The notes: a model not told the origin generated them from the sequence alone. A stretch of 64,000 bases of DNA from JBFMEX01 sp040752215 (GCA_040752215.1 JBFMEX010000053.1:1-64000), one strand, 5' to 3'; shown: positions 17,161 through 25,987, counted from the stretch's first letter. A program made the numbers and translations.

Positions 17161-17730
17161 TCACGCGCCCGCGAGCGCAACGCCCGCCGCAACGAATGCA
17201 AGGCCGGCCGCCGGCACACCGTAGCGGACCATTGCAGCGGTCCGACCCAGAGCGAAACCTGCCATATGCAGCAGCGCGCTGGCCGCCATGAAGCCGGCCA
17301 TGTAGCCCGCAACCGCACCGACGGCCTCCGTCCCGTGCGCGTGGCCGTGGAGCAGGGCAAAGCCGCCGATCATGGCGAGCCCGGCGTCAGCAGGGAGATG
17401 ACGGGCAGCAACAATCATGACGCCGAACAGCACGACCGAGGCGAGGATGCCCGGCTCGACGAATGGCACAGCGATCCCGGCAAGGCCAAGACCGGCGCCG
17501 GCCGCGAGCATCGCAACGAACACTGCCGGCCCGGCCCAAGCCCGTGATGTCGGCTGCATCGCTGCCCACACACCAACGGCGAGCATGGCGAGCAGGTGAT
17601 CGAGGCCGGCCATCGGGTGGGCAAGACCAGCGGCCAGACCAGATGTCGCGTGACCCGTGTGCGCGAAGGCCCCGTCCGTCATGGCCGCAAGCGACAGCAC
17701 AGACGATGCGATGAGTCTTGTCCTATTCAT
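17161..17730 (-). CDS. hupE: HupE/UreJ-family nickel permease
   Basis: 189-aa membrane protein with a cleavable N-terminal signal (ends near AFA at residue 23) and about six hydrophobic helices. The family signature HPxxGxDHxxxM is present as HPMAGLDHLLAM, with a second His cluster LLHGHAHG. HupE supplies nickel by facilitated diffusion. Its place between hupL and hupC is unusual; in classic rhizobial operons it follows hupD. The ATG at 17728-17730 has GGAGGA upstream. Confidence 0.9.
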   Translation of the reverse strand: MNRTRLIASSVLSLAAMTDGAFAHTGHATSGLAAGLAHPMAGLDHLLAMLAVGVWAAMQPTSRAWAGPAVFVAMLAAGAGLGLAGIAVPFVEPGILASVVLFGVMIVAARHLPADAGLAMIGGFALLHGHAHGTEAVGAVAGYMAGFMAASALLHMAGFALGRTAAMVRYGVPAAGLAFVAAGVALAGA

Positions 17731-17744
17731 GTCATCATCCTCCC

Positions 17745-19544
17745 TCAGCGCACCTTGACCACGGCCAGTTCTCGGCCATCCGGACCCATCACATGGGTCG
17801 AGCAGGCAAGACACGGATCGAAGCTGTGGATCGTCCGCAGTATCTCGACCGGCTCCTCCGCGCGTTCCACCTTGGTGTTCATCAGCGAAGCCTCGAAAGC
17901 CCCGATGTTGCCCTCGTTGTCGCGCGGTGAGCCGTTCCAGGTCGTCGGCACGACGCACTGGTAGTTGTCGATCTTGGTGTCCTTGATGCGGATCCAGTGC
18001 GCGAGCGCGCCGCGCGGTGCCTCCGTGAAGCCGACACCCTTGACCTCCTTCGGCCAGGTCTTGGGGTCGAACCGCTCCGTGTTGGCGGTCGAGCTGTCGC
18101 CGGCCTTGATATTGGCGATCAGCTTCTTGAAGAAGTACTTCTGCTTGTGCACCGCCCATTGCGCCTCGAGCGCACGCGCAGCGGTACGCCCGAGCGTCGA
18201 GAACAGCGCTTCGAGCGGCACGCCAAGAGCGGCCAGCGTCTTGTCGACCTGCTCCTTGATTTCTGGGTGACCTTGCGCATAGCCGACGACGTAGCGGGCG
18301 AGCGGCCCCACCTCCATCGCATGGCCGCGCCAGCGGGGCGCCTTGATCCAGGAGTACTTCGCGCTCTCGTCGAGCTGCTGAATATTGGTCTTGGTCCCCT
18401 TGGTCTTGGCACCGAGCGCAAAGTTGGGCTCGGTGATGCCGTCCCAGGGATGCAGGCCCTTCTTCTCGTCGGGATAGGAGTACCAGGAATGCGGCACGAA
18501 CTCCTGAACTTGACTGGGATCGCGCAGGTCGACGGGATGCACTTCCTTCAGGTTACCGTTGATTATCGCACCTGACGGCATCAACAGATTCTTCGGCGAG
18601 TAGTCGTTGGCGTGGTCCGGGATGTCGCCATAGGCGAGCACGCTCTTGCCCGACAGGCCGCCGCCATAAAGCCAGCCCTTGTAGAACGAGCCGACGGCGA
18701 TGATGTCGGGAATGTAGACGTTCTCGATGAAGTCGATGGAGCGGTCGATGATATTGGCGACGTAGTTCAAGCGCTCCATGTTGATCGGCGCGCCGGCCGC
18801 CAACTCGCCGTCCACGTTGATGGCGCACGGAACGCCGCCGACGAGCCAGTTGGGATGCGTATCCTTGCCGCCGAAAATCGTGCGCGTCGTCATGATCTCC
18901 TTCTGGAAGTCGAGGGCCTCCAGATAATGCGTCACCGCCATCAAGTCTGCTTCGGGCGGCAGCAGGTAGGCTGGATTGGTCCAGTAGCCGTTCTTGAAGG
19001 GACCGAGCTGCCCACTCTCGACGAACTTCTTCAACCGGTTTTGCACGTCACGGAAATATCCGGGCGAGCATTTGGAATGGTTCGGCCCGGCCTTCATCTG
19101 CAGCTCGCTGGTCGCCTTGGGATCGGCCTTCAAGGCGTTGACCGGATTGACCCAATCGAGCGCGTGCAGGTGATAGAAGTGAACGAGGTGGTCGTGGATC
19201 TGCAGCGAGAGCTGCATAATGTTGCGGATCGAGTTCGCGTTCTCGGGGATCTTGATCTTCAGCGCATCCTCGACCGCCCGCACCGAGGTCAACGCGTGCG
19301 TGCCCGTGCACACGCCGCAGATGCGCTGTACAAAGGCCCACGCATCGCGCGGATCGCGTCCCTTGAGAATGACCTCCAGGCCGCGCCACATGGTTCCCGT
19401 CGAGACCGCGTTGCGGATGATGTTGTTCGAGTCGACGTTGACCTCGCAGCGCATGTGACCCTCGATCCGCGTCACCGGATCGACAACGACGCGCTGCCCG
19501 CTGTCGTCGAGGCTATAGCCGTTTGGAGTCTGAATGACCGGCAT
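17745..19544 (-). CDS. hupL: Uptake [NiFe]-hydrogenase large subunit HupL
   Basis: Catalytic subunit of 599 aa. The L1 nickel motif is RICGVCTGTH and the L2 motif DPCLACSTH; unlike HupV both are complete. A 15-residue tail after that His (VMGPDGRELAVVKVR) is the part removed by HupD. The sequence is close to group 1d membrane-bound enzymes. It has a good Shine-Dalgarno sequence (GGGAGG) and overlaps the hupS stop by one base. It oxidises H2 in the periplasm after Tat export with HupS. Confidence 0.97.
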   Translation of the reverse strand: MPVIQTPNGYSLDDSGQRVVVDPVTRIEGHMRCEVNVDSNNIIRNAVSTGTMWRGLEVILKGRDPRDAWAFVQRICGVCTGTHALTSVRAVEDALKIKIPENANSIRNIMQLSLQIHDHLVHFYHLHALDWVNPVNALKADPKATSELQMKAGPNHSKCSPGYFRDVQNRLKKFVESGQLGPFKNGYWTNPAYLLPPEADLMAVTHYLEALDFQKEIMTTRTIFGGKDTHPNWLVGGVPCAINVDGELAAGAPINMERLNYVANIIDRSIDFIENVYIPDIIAVGSFYKGWLYGGGLSGKSVLAYGDIPDHANDYSPKNLLMPSGAIINGNLKEVHPVDLRDPSQVQEFVPHSWYSYPDEKKGLHPWDGITEPNFALGAKTKGTKTNIQQLDESAKYSWIKAPRWRGHAMEVGPLARYVVGYAQGHPEIKEQVDKTLAALGVPLEALFSTLGRTAARALEAQWAVHKQKYFFKKLIANIKAGDSSTANTERFDPKTWPKEVKGVGFTEAPRGALAHWIRIKDTKIDNYQCVVPTTWNGSPRDNEGNIGAFEASLMNTKVERAEEPVEILRTIHSFDPCLACSTHVMGPDGRELAVVKVR

Positions 19545-20620
19545 TATTCGTTTCCTCCCTTGGAGCGGGCGCGCTTCACCGCGCTGACGGCCGCATGTGC
19601 TGCGGTGGCAGCGCCGACGACGAGCGCCGCCCTGCCGCCGATCTCGTCGGCATTGGCCTCGACACCGAAGCCGTGGATATCGGTGAGACGGTCGTAGAAC
19701 GCGCCCTTGTCCCAGAAGCCATCCTCAGAGCAACCGATGCAGGGGTGACCCGCCTGGATCGGGAACGACAGGCCGCCGTTCCAGCGCACCGTCGAGCAGG
19801 CGTTGTAGGTCGTCGGCCCCTTGCAGCCGACCTTGTAGAGGCAATAGCCCTTGCGCGCGCCCTCGTCGTCGAAGGCCTCGACGAACTGGCCGGCATCGAA
19901 GTGTGGACGCCGGTAGCACTTGTCGTGGATGCGCTGCGAGTAGAACATCTTGGGCCGGCCCTGGCGATCGAGCTCTGGCAGCTTTTCGAAGGTGAGGATG
20001 TAGGTGATCACCGCGGTCATCACTTCCGCGATCGGCGGGCAGCCTGGCACCTTGATGATGGGCTTCCGGGCCAACCCCGGCACGAGGTGGATCGGCGTTG
20101 CCTGCGTCGGGTTGGGGCGTGCGGCCTGAACGCAGCCCCACGACGCGCAGGAGCCCCAGGATATGATCGCCTTGCAGTGGTTGGCCGCGTGCTTCAATTG
20201 CTCGAGGTAGGGCTTGCCGGCGATGATGCAGCTCATGCCTTCCTGGTTGAGCGGTGGGTTGCCCTCGCACGCGAGAATGAAATTGCCGTCGTACTTCTTG
20301 ATGGTTTCCTCGACGATCGCCTCAGCCTGCTGGCCGGCCGCCGCCATGATCGTGTCGTCATAGTCGAGCGAGATCATCGACAAGATGACGTCTTTGGCGA
20401 GCGGATGGGCGGAGCGAATGAAGCTTTCAGAGCAACACGTGCACTCCAGCCCGTGCAGCCACAGCACCGGAATGCGCGGCTTGGTCTCCATGGCATGCGC
20501 GATCTGGGGCGCGAAGCTCGGGCCCAAACCGAGCGAGGCCGCCGTCAGGCTGCAATACTTCAGGAAGCTGCGGCGGGTGATCCCTTGCCGCCGCATTACC
20601 TCATAGAATGTCTCGGTCAT
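19544..20620 (-). CDS. hupS: O2-tolerant-type uptake [NiFe]-hydrogenase small subunit HupS
   Basis: Fe-S subunit, 358 aa from ATG 20618-20620; a TTG two codons earlier lies at better spacing from GGGAGG and may also be used. A Tat signal (ITRRSFLK, residues 14-21) ends near AHA at 43. Proximal-cluster cysteines include C60, C62 and C63 (LECTCC) and C158 and C163 (GSCASWGC). The extra C62 and C163 correspond to those that make the [4Fe-3S] cluster of O2-tolerant enzymes. The distal and medial cluster region and a C-terminal hydrophobic helix (GGRAALVVGAATAAHAAV) follow. First gene of the locus, behind a sigma54-type promoter. Confidence 0.97.
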   Translation of the reverse strand: MTETFYEVMRRQGITRRSFLKYCSLTAASLGLGPSFAPQIAHAMETKPRIPVLWLHGLECTCCSESFIRSAHPLAKDVILSMISLDYDDTIMAAAGQQAEAIVEETIKKYDGNFILACEGNPPLNQEGMSCIIAGKPYLEQLKHAANHCKAIISWGSCASWGCVQAARPNPTQATPIHLVPGLARKPIIKVPGCPPIAEVMTAVITYILTFEKLPELDRQGRPKMFYSQRIHDKCYRRPHFDAGQFVEAFDDEGARKGYCLYKVGCKGPTTYNACSTVRWNGGLSFPIQAGHPCIGCSEDGFWDKGAFYDRLTDIHGFGVEANADEIGGRAALVVGAATAAHAAVSAVKRARSKGGNE

Positions 20621-20689
20621 CGCCAAGCGCTGCCTCCCTTGCTTCCGGCTTCGTGCGCGCGGTTTTCCGGCGCGGTTTGATCAACCGTG

Positions 20690-20705
20690 AGCAAGGGGCA
20701 TGCCA
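20690..20705 (-). promoter_or_regulatory. Sigma54-type -24/-12 promoter of hupS
   Basis: On the minus strand TGGCATGCCCCTTGCT matches TGGCAC-N5-TTGCW in all but one base, with GG and GC spaced by 10. The predicted transcription start is near 20680, about 60 bases before the hupS start codon. It fits activation by HoxA, encoded downstream. Confidence 0.72.
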
Positions 20706-20724
20706 GTCATTCTTTTATTCTCAG

Positions 20725-20737
20725 TATCAATATGTTG
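20725..20737 (+). promoter_or_regulatory. Probable IHF binding site
   Basis: TATCAATATGTTG is an exact match to WATCAA-N4-TTR. It lies about 20-30 bases upstream of the -24 element, between that element and the candidate activator dyad, where a DNA bend is expected in a sigma54 promoter. Confidence 0.55.
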
Positions 20738-20750
20738 ATGTCATTCTACA

Positions 20751-20782
20751 GGAGTTGCTGCGTTGCAAAATCTGCAAACTCC
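20751..20782 (-). promoter_or_regulatory. Candidate HoxA upstream activating dyad
   Basis: An inverted repeat with outer arms GGAGTT / AACTCC and inner arms TTGCA (20763-20767) / TGCAA (20773-20777) separated by five bases. Its centre is about 90 bases upstream of the predicted hupS start of transcription, a usual distance for an enhancer-type activator. Assignment to HoxA is inference from position and symmetry. Confidence 0.4.
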
Positions 20783-21021
20783 AGCGCAGCTATGGCAACG
20801 TCGATGGAAACCGCGCTTCCAGCTACGAGTTCCACTGGAGCCGTATCGGCAGCGGTGCGCCCACCCGCCCGGTTTCATCCCTCATATCCCTGGATATCCC
20901 TGCAGCGAACCATGGCTGACGAGAACACGCCTCACCGGCATGAACCCATGGCCGGCGACCTCACGAGCGCAGTGAGTCTGCTTTGACTGCTGCGCGAGCG
21001 CCTGGAGAAGGAATAGCGTAC

Positions 21022-21609
21022 ATGGACCACGCCATCCTCAAGTTTCTGCACGTGCTCGGCGCGGTGCTGATCGGAGCGGGGTTGATCGGGGTTTGGATGT
21101 CCGACCTGCGCTCGCGGCAACTCCGCGAACTCGCTCCGTTCGCCGAGGCGGTGCGCAACATCGCGGTGTTCTACGACGGCGTCGTGGTGCCCGGCGCGTT
21201 GTTGCTGCTCGTCTCCGGCACCTGGCTCATCGTCGAGTTCTACGGCGGCTGGAGCTTCCTTCAGATTCCGTGGCTGGCCGGCATGGTCGCCCTGTTCGCG
21301 TTCGAGTTCATCGAGGGCAATACGGTGACGCGTCTCTACTTCATGCGGCTGAGGCGGATCACGACGACCGCACTGGCGGCGGGCTACGTGACAGCGGATC
21401 TCGCGCGCGCACGCGGCGAGACGGTGCCGACGTTCACCCACTTTCTCGACATGCCGACGCTGTTCCTCATCATCGCGCTCGGAACCTTGCAGCCGACCGA
21501 CTGGACGCTGTTCCTGGTCGGCTCGGGACTGGCAATCGCGCTCGCCACCCTGCTGACGATCGTGATTCCGCGGCTCTATCCGTGGGGCCGGGACCAGGGT
21601 GGCGGCTGA
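21022..21609 (+). CDS. DUF2269-type integral membrane protein
   Basis: 195-aa protein with four or five hydrophobic helices and little outside them. The sequence (AILKFLHVLGAVLIGAG at the N terminus, FEFIEGNTVTRLYFMRLRR in the middle) matches predicted membrane proteins of the DUF2269 type, whose function is unknown. I chose ATG at 21022, preceded by GGAGAAGG. It is divergent from hupS and converges on the kinase gene with 15 bp between stops. It may be unrelated to either neighbouring system. Confidence 0.7.
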   Translation: MDHAILKFLHVLGAVLIGAGLIGVWMSDLRSRQLRELAPFAEAVRNIAVFYDGVVVPGALLLLVSGTWLIVEFYGGWSFLQIPWLAGMVALFAFEFIEGNTVTRLYFMRLRRITTTALAAGYVTADLARARGETVPTFTHFLDMPTLFLIIALGTLQPTDWTLFLVGSGLAIALATLLTIVIPRLYPWGRDQGGG

Positions 21610-21624
21610 GCCGCTCAGCAACAT

Positions 21625-22998
21625 TCACCCGAGCAGGTGCAGCATCAGCGCCCTGAGCTCGGCGGGCTTGATCGGCTTCAACAGCATCTCGCAGCCGGCG
21701 GCTTTCACGGCATTCGCAATGGCGTCGCGGTGGTCGGCGGTGATGACCACCGCCGGCAGCTCGCGCCCGGTCGCCGCGCGCAGGCGGCGGACCGCCTCAA
21801 GGCCGGTTTCCCCGCGGTCGAGATGGAAATCGGCGAGGATGAGCGTCGGCGTGAACGAGGCATCCTGCACGATCGCATCGAGCGCCGCGAGATCGCCGGC
21901 AAGGCGCACCTCGCAGGACCAGCGGCCGAGCAGCGCCTGCATGGCCTCAAGCACGGTCGCGTCGTTGTCGACGACGACCACGCCGATGCCCTCGAAGCCG
22001 TAGACCTGCCGCGCCGAGGTGACCGCCGCGTCCGTCACATGCGGCGCGACCGGCGCCGTCGCAGAGCGAGCCAGCACGCGGAATCGCGTGCCGCGCCCGA
22101 CCCGCGAGCAGACCTCGATGCGATGGTCGAGGGCGAGCGCCATCCTTTGCACGATCGACAGGCCGAGTCCGAACCCGCCGCGCGAGCGCTCGGAGGCAGA
22201 GCCACGCTGGAACTCCTCGAAGATCCGCTCGCGCTCGGCCTCTGGAATGCCGGGCCCGGTGTCCCAGACGTCGATCGCCACCAAGTCGCCACGCCGGCGG
22301 GCGGCAATCTTGACGCCGCCCTTCTCGGTGTAGCGCACGGCATTGACGAGCAGGTTCTGCAGGATCCGGCGCAGCATCAGCGGGTCCGAGGTGACGCCGA
22401 GGCCGGTCGGGCGGCGCGTGAGCACCAGATGGCGCGCCCGCGCGATGGGCTCGAAATCGAGCGCCAGCGAGAGGAACAGCTCGTCGAGCGCGATTGGCTG
22501 CAACGAGGGCTGCATCACACCGGCCTCCAGCTTGGAGATGTCGAGGATGGTGCGCAGCAGCTCCTCGATCGAGGACAGCGCGTGGTCGATGCGGTCGACC
22601 AGGCGGCGCTGGTCGGTGATGCGCTCGGTCTCGGCCAGCGCGGAGAGCGACAGGCGGGCAGCGTGCAGCGGCTGCAGGAGATCGTGGCCGACGGCGGTGA
22701 AGAAGCGCGTCTTGATGCGGTTGGCGCTTTCGGCCGCATCACGCGCCAGCGTCAGTTCGTCGTTGACGCTTTCGAGACCGTGCAGCGCGTTCTTCAGCTC
22801 CTCGGTCTTGAGCCGCACCTGGCCTTCGAGGCCGATCGCGGTCTGGAACAGCGAGTAGGCATTGGCCTGCTGGTCCATCGAGCGCTCGACGCGCTGCATC
22901 AGTGCGGCGTTGATCTTGGCAAGCTTCTCGACGCGCCGCTCCAGCTCGTCGCGCGGCAGCTCGCGGGCATTGCTGGCGTCGAGCAGGCGGTCGAGCAT
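21625..22998 (-). CDS. Hybrid histidine kinase paired with a FIST sensor
   Basis: Soluble 457-aa kinase. A coiled-coil N terminus (1-95) leads to a HisKA domain with H105 in VGHDLLQPL. An HATPase domain (about 210-312) has N-box LLVNAVRYTEKGG, DTGPGIP and GFGLGLS. A C-terminal receiver (338-457) has phospho-acceptor D390 in LILADFHLD. There is no own sensor or membrane domain, so its input is presumably the FIST protein encoded immediately upstream with a one-base overlap. The arrangement resembles FIST-NahK pairs and the ErcS'-type kinases of Pseudomonas alcohol regulation. A probable output is the LuxR-type regulator at 30682-31422. Confidence 0.85.
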   Translation of the reverse strand: MLDRLLDASNARELPRDELERRVEKLAKINAALMQRVERSMDQQANAYSLFQTAIGLEGQVRLKTEELKNALHGLESVNDELTLARDAAESANRIKTRFFTAVGHDLLQPLHAARLSLSALAETERITDQRRLVDRIDHALSSIEELLRTILDISKLEAGVMQPSLQPIALDELFLSLALDFEPIARARHLVLTRRPTGLGVTSDPLMLRRILQNLLVNAVRYTEKGGVKIAARRRGDLVAIDVWDTGPGIPEAERERIFEEFQRGSASERSRGGFGLGLSIVQRMALALDHRIEVCSRVGRGTRFRVLARSATAPVAPHVTDAAVTSARQVYGFEGIGVVVVDNDATVLEAMQALLGRWSCEVRLAGDLAALDAIVQDASFTPTLILADFHLDRGETGLEAVRRLRAATGRELPAVVITADHRDAIANAVKAAGCEMLLKPIKPAELRALMLHLLG

Positions 22999-24164
22999 CA
23001 CATCGGCTCCGGCCGCGAGCCGAATGCGATGCCTGTCAGTGTCTGATTGAGATGCATCGCATTGTACTGCTCGCCGTAAGTGTGGAAGCCGACCACGTGA
23101 TGGCGCCGGTAGAGGTCGCTCATCATGTGGCGGATCTGGCGGTTCTCGGCATCGAGCCGACGCAGGATGCAGTCGAAGCCGATGACGAGATCGATGCCGC
23201 CGAGCGCCCGGTCGACGGATTCGAGCGTCTCCGCGGTCGAGCGCACCATGTCCTGCGGCCTCGCGACGGTGAACACGAGCCCCTCGTCGATCGCGCAGAA
23301 GAACGACAGGCTGCCATCCGGGTTCATGTTGCGGATCGAGCGGCAGTAGTAGTCGCCGCCGACCTTCACGACGAGCGGATAGGAAGCGAAGCTGAACGGC
23401 CCGAGGTCGTCCGGCATCAACCCGATCGCCGCAGCGTACTCGCGTGCCGCCGGCTCGGCGTTGAGCTCGTGCACGATGCGGTTCTCGGTGTCGGCGGCGG
23501 TGACGACGAGCTTGATTGGCGTCGGCTCGAAATTCTGCGTCTTGAACACGCGGAACGGGAATGCGCTCTCGACCATGATCAGCAAGGCGGCGCGATCGAC
23601 GACGCGGCCGTTATGGATCAGCGATGTATGGCGGAAGGCGAGACCGTCTGCGGCCGAGCCGCCGATCAGCTGGACGTCGTCGATCGCCCAGTGGACGGCG
23701 GCGACCAGGCCTTCCTCGCAATTGGAAAGCCCATCGACCAGCATCAGCGCGAACACCCGGTCCTTGAGCGGCGGGCCGGAGCTGCCGAACTGCGCCTTCA
23801 GCCGGCGCACGATCTCGCTCGCTCGCTCGACGCCACAGCGGCCGATGTCGTCGATGACGTCGGTCAGGACGCGGAAGCCACGCTCGGGAAAGGCGATGGC
23901 GACGATCCCGCCCTGCATGAGGCCACCGGGTGCGATCTCGCCGGCCGTGGAGCAGCCGCTGCAGGGGACGCCGGGAAACGCGGCAGCCAGCGCGGCAGCG
24001 AGGCACGTGGCGTCGTAGTCGACGGCGAAAAACACGACGAGGTGCTGGATCGGCTCACCGCCGAGCGCCTCGCGTAGCTCGCCGACGGCGGCCGCCGGAC
24101 TCGATCTGTCGCTCGACGCGGTGCGGATGCCCGAGGCGCCGACCGGCACCGGTTTCATTAGCAT
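22998..24164 (-). CDS. FIST-domain sensory protein (FIST_N/FIST_C)
   Basis: 388-aa cytoplasmic protein with an N-terminal FIST domain (GCSTAGEIAPGG near residue 75; then LMLVDGLSNCEEG and LIGGSAADGL) and a C-terminal FIST_C domain (VGFHTYGEQYNAMHLNQTLTG). FIST proteins bind small ligands, or haem/NO in NosP, and control partner kinases. I used ATG at 24162-24164, six bases after GGAGGA, rather than a longer frame. It is coupled to the hybrid kinase gene. The ligand here is unknown; an alcohol, aldehyde or NO are possible. Confidence 0.85.
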   Translation of the reverse strand: MLMKPVPVGASGIRTASSDRSSPAAAVGELREALGGEPIQHLVVFFAVDYDATCLAAALAAAFPGVPCSGCSTAGEIAPGGLMQGGIVAIAFPERGFRVLTDVIDDIGRCGVERASEIVRRLKAQFGSSGPPLKDRVFALMLVDGLSNCEEGLVAAVHWAIDDVQLIGGSAADGLAFRHTSLIHNGRVVDRAALLIMVESAFPFRVFKTQNFEPTPIKLVVTAADTENRIVHELNAEPAAREYAAAIGLMPDDLGPFSFASYPLVVKVGGDYYCRSIRNMNPDGSLSFFCAIDEGLVFTVARPQDMVRSTAETLESVDRALGGIDLVIGFDCILRRLDAENRQIRHMMSDLYRRHHVVGFHTYGEQYNAMHLNQTLTGIAFGSRPEPM

Positions 24165-24302
24165 GGCTCCTCCCAGGGGGCGGGCGCTGAGCGGCCCCTT
24201 GGCCGGTGCGTCCCTGCTTCGTTTGGGAAGAGGCTGCCACACGCCGCAGCGGCATGCAAAGGGGGGGCGGTGGGCGGCGTTAGCGGAGGGTCGAGATCAT
24301 GA

Positions 24303-24566
24303 TCATCCGCCCGCCACCGGCGGCCAGACGGCCAGCGCATCGCCCGCCTTGAGCCGCACGCCGGCGCGCGAGGCGGGCGGCTGGAAGACGCCGTTCAGCA
24401 GCACCAGATGACAGGCCTCGCGGGGGACCGAATGGGCCTCCAGCAGCTGTGCGATGGTGGTGCCTGCGACGATCCGAAGCTCGGCCTCGTTGCGGCTGGC
24501 GCCGGCCGGCAGATAGGCGCCGAGGGACGCATAGAGCTTCAGGGTCACGGGGATGGTGTCGGACAC
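24303..24566 (-). CDS. aorD: AorD, MoaD/ThiS-like sulfur carrier of the aldehyde oxidoreductase operon
   Basis: Small beta-grasp protein of about 87 aa, read from GTG at 24564-24566; upstream in-frame starts to 24632 exist and no clear Shine-Dalgarno sequence decides. The C terminus is VAGG, the activatable di-glycine of MoaD-type sulfur carriers. In the AOR operon of Aromatoleum an equivalent protein accompanies the tungsten enzyme, presumably for pterin cofactor synthesis. It follows aorC by about 120 bases. Confidence 0.75.
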   Translation of the reverse strand: MSDTIPVTLKLYASLGAYLPAGASRNEAELRIVAGTTIAQLLEAHSVPREACHLVLLNGVFQPPASRAGVRLKAGDALAVWPPVAGG

Positions 24567-24685
24567 GGGTCTCGTCTCGCGGGCTGACAAGGGGCTGCCG
24601 CGCAATCTGGCCATCGGCGACGGCGACCGCAAGGGCTCGGCCGATCAGGTCCCCCCACCGCCCGGGTGCCGAAGGCGGGCGACGA

Positions 24686-25987
24686 TCACGCCGGCTTCGG
24701 CGTGTTGACGTGCGGGCCGCTGGCGCCGCCCGAGGGCAGTCCCTGCGCCATGGCGATGTAGGCCTCGCGCAGGCGCTCGGGCGCCTCGCGCAGCTTGTCG
24801 CGCCAATGTCCGAGCCGGAATCCGGTTTGGATCAGGCCGCGCAGCATGCCGACGTGATCGGTCATGCCGACGCACTGCGCGCCGACCAGCTTGTCGCCCA
24901 GGAACTCAAGCTTCATGTACTTGAAATTCTCCTCGTCGACGAGGCGCGCCGTCTCGCCACCCTGCGCACCCTGCCACAGCCCGAACGAGGACGAGATGAG
25001 GCCCATCGTGTCGAGCACGTTCATATTGAGCGAGCCGCGGTGGGCATAGGGACGGCCGGCCATGTTGAGCGCGGCGATGCGGCCGTGCTCCACCGCGACC
25101 GGCTGAATCGCCAGCATGTCCGGCTTGCCGGTCGACAGGTCGATGCCCTCGCAGCAGTCGCCGGCGGCGTAGACGTCGGGCGCGGTGGTGCAAAGGAACT
25201 GGTCGACCTTGACACCCTGGCCGACGGCAATTCCCGAGCCGACCAGGAAGCCGGTGTTGGAGCGCACGCCGGCGGCCAGCACGACGAGGCGGGCGGGGAT
25301 TGCGCTGCCGTCCGACAGTCTGACCGACAGACGCGAGCCGCCGGCACCCGAGCCCTGCGAGATCGACATGACGCGGGTGCCGGTCCTGACGTCGACACCC
25401 TTGGCGCGGCACCAGCGGCCGAGCATGCCGCCCGCGGTCTCGTCCATCATGCGCGCGACCATGCGGGGTGCGATCTCGACCACCGTCAGCTGACAGCCGC
25501 GCGCGTAGAGCGCCTCGAGCACGATCGAGCCGATGAAGCCGGCGCCGACGAGAACGACCGGCATGCCCTTGTCGGCGGAGGCGAGGATCTGGCGCGCGTC
25601 GGCGAGCGTCCAGCAATTGACCACGCCATCGAGGTTGGCGCCCGGAACCGGCGGCGTCATGGGCGAGGCGCCGGTGGCGACCAAGAGCTTGTCGTAGCCG
25701 AGCGTTTCGCCGCCCGAAATGTAAAGCTTCTTTTCGCGGGTATCGAGACCACCGACGCGGCCATGGACGTTGCGGATGGCGAGGTCGTCGTAGTGGCCGG
25801 CCTTCTGGCGCAGGTACGTGCCCTTCTCGGCGATGCTACCGGCGAGCAGATAGGGGATCGCCATGCGGCTGTATGGCGGCTCGGGCTCGCCCGAGACGAG
25901 CGTGATGCTCGCATTCCGATCGAGCGCGCGCAGCGTCTCGGCGGCGGTGACACCGGCCGGGCCAGCGCCCAGGACTACGTATTTCAT
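24686..25987 (-). CDS. aorC: AorC, FAD-dependent NAD-linked oxidoreductase subunit
   Basis: 433-aa flavoprotein of the pyridine nucleotide-disulfide oxidoreductase class without a redox-active CxxxxC. The FAD site is VVLGAGPAGVTAAETL (residues 4-19), the NAD site VVLVGAGFIGSIVLEALYA and the second FAD motif DVYAAGDCCEG. In the AorABC complex this subunit couples aldehyde oxidation to NAD+. The true start is ATG 25985-25987 with GGGAGGAG upstream; the longer reading frame to 26728 is an overlap artefact with aorB. Ends with a variable Pro/Ser-rich tail. Confidence 0.85.
   Translation of the reverse strand: MKYVVLGAGPAGVTAAETLRALDRNASITLVSGEPEPPYSRMAIPYLLAGSIAEKGTYLRQKAGHYDDLAIRNVHGRVGGLDTREKKLYISGGETLGYDKLLVATGASPMTPPVPGANLDGVVNCWTLADARQILASADKGMPVVLVGAGFIGSIVLEALYARGCQLTVVEIAPRMVARMMDETAGGMLGRWCRAKGVDVRTGTRVMSISQGSGAGGSRLSVRLSDGSAIPARLVVLAAGVRSNTGFLVGSGIAVGQGVKVDQFLCTTAPDVYAAGDCCEGIDLSTGKPDMLAIQPVAVEHGRIAALNMAGRPYAHRGSLNMNVLDTMGLISSSFGLWQGAQGGETARLVDEENFKYMKLEFLGDKLVGAQCVGMTDHVGMLRGLIQTGFRLGHWRDKLREAPERLREAYIAMAQGLPSGGASGPHVNTPKPA

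Larger units (their letters stand above)
20621..21021. other. Divergent intergenic region upstream of hupS
   Basis: A 401-bp gap holding the hupS promoter elements at 20690-20782 (listed separately). Between about 20783 and 21000 I see no convincing element. The plus-strand reading frames here have no recognisable domain, and their only starts lie inside the promoter. Confidence 0.6.

Noticed and set aside
20687..20986. Plus-strand frame of 99 codons upstream of the DUF2269 gene
   Set aside because: It covers the hupS promoter elements, has no Shine-Dalgarno sequence and no recognisable protein features.
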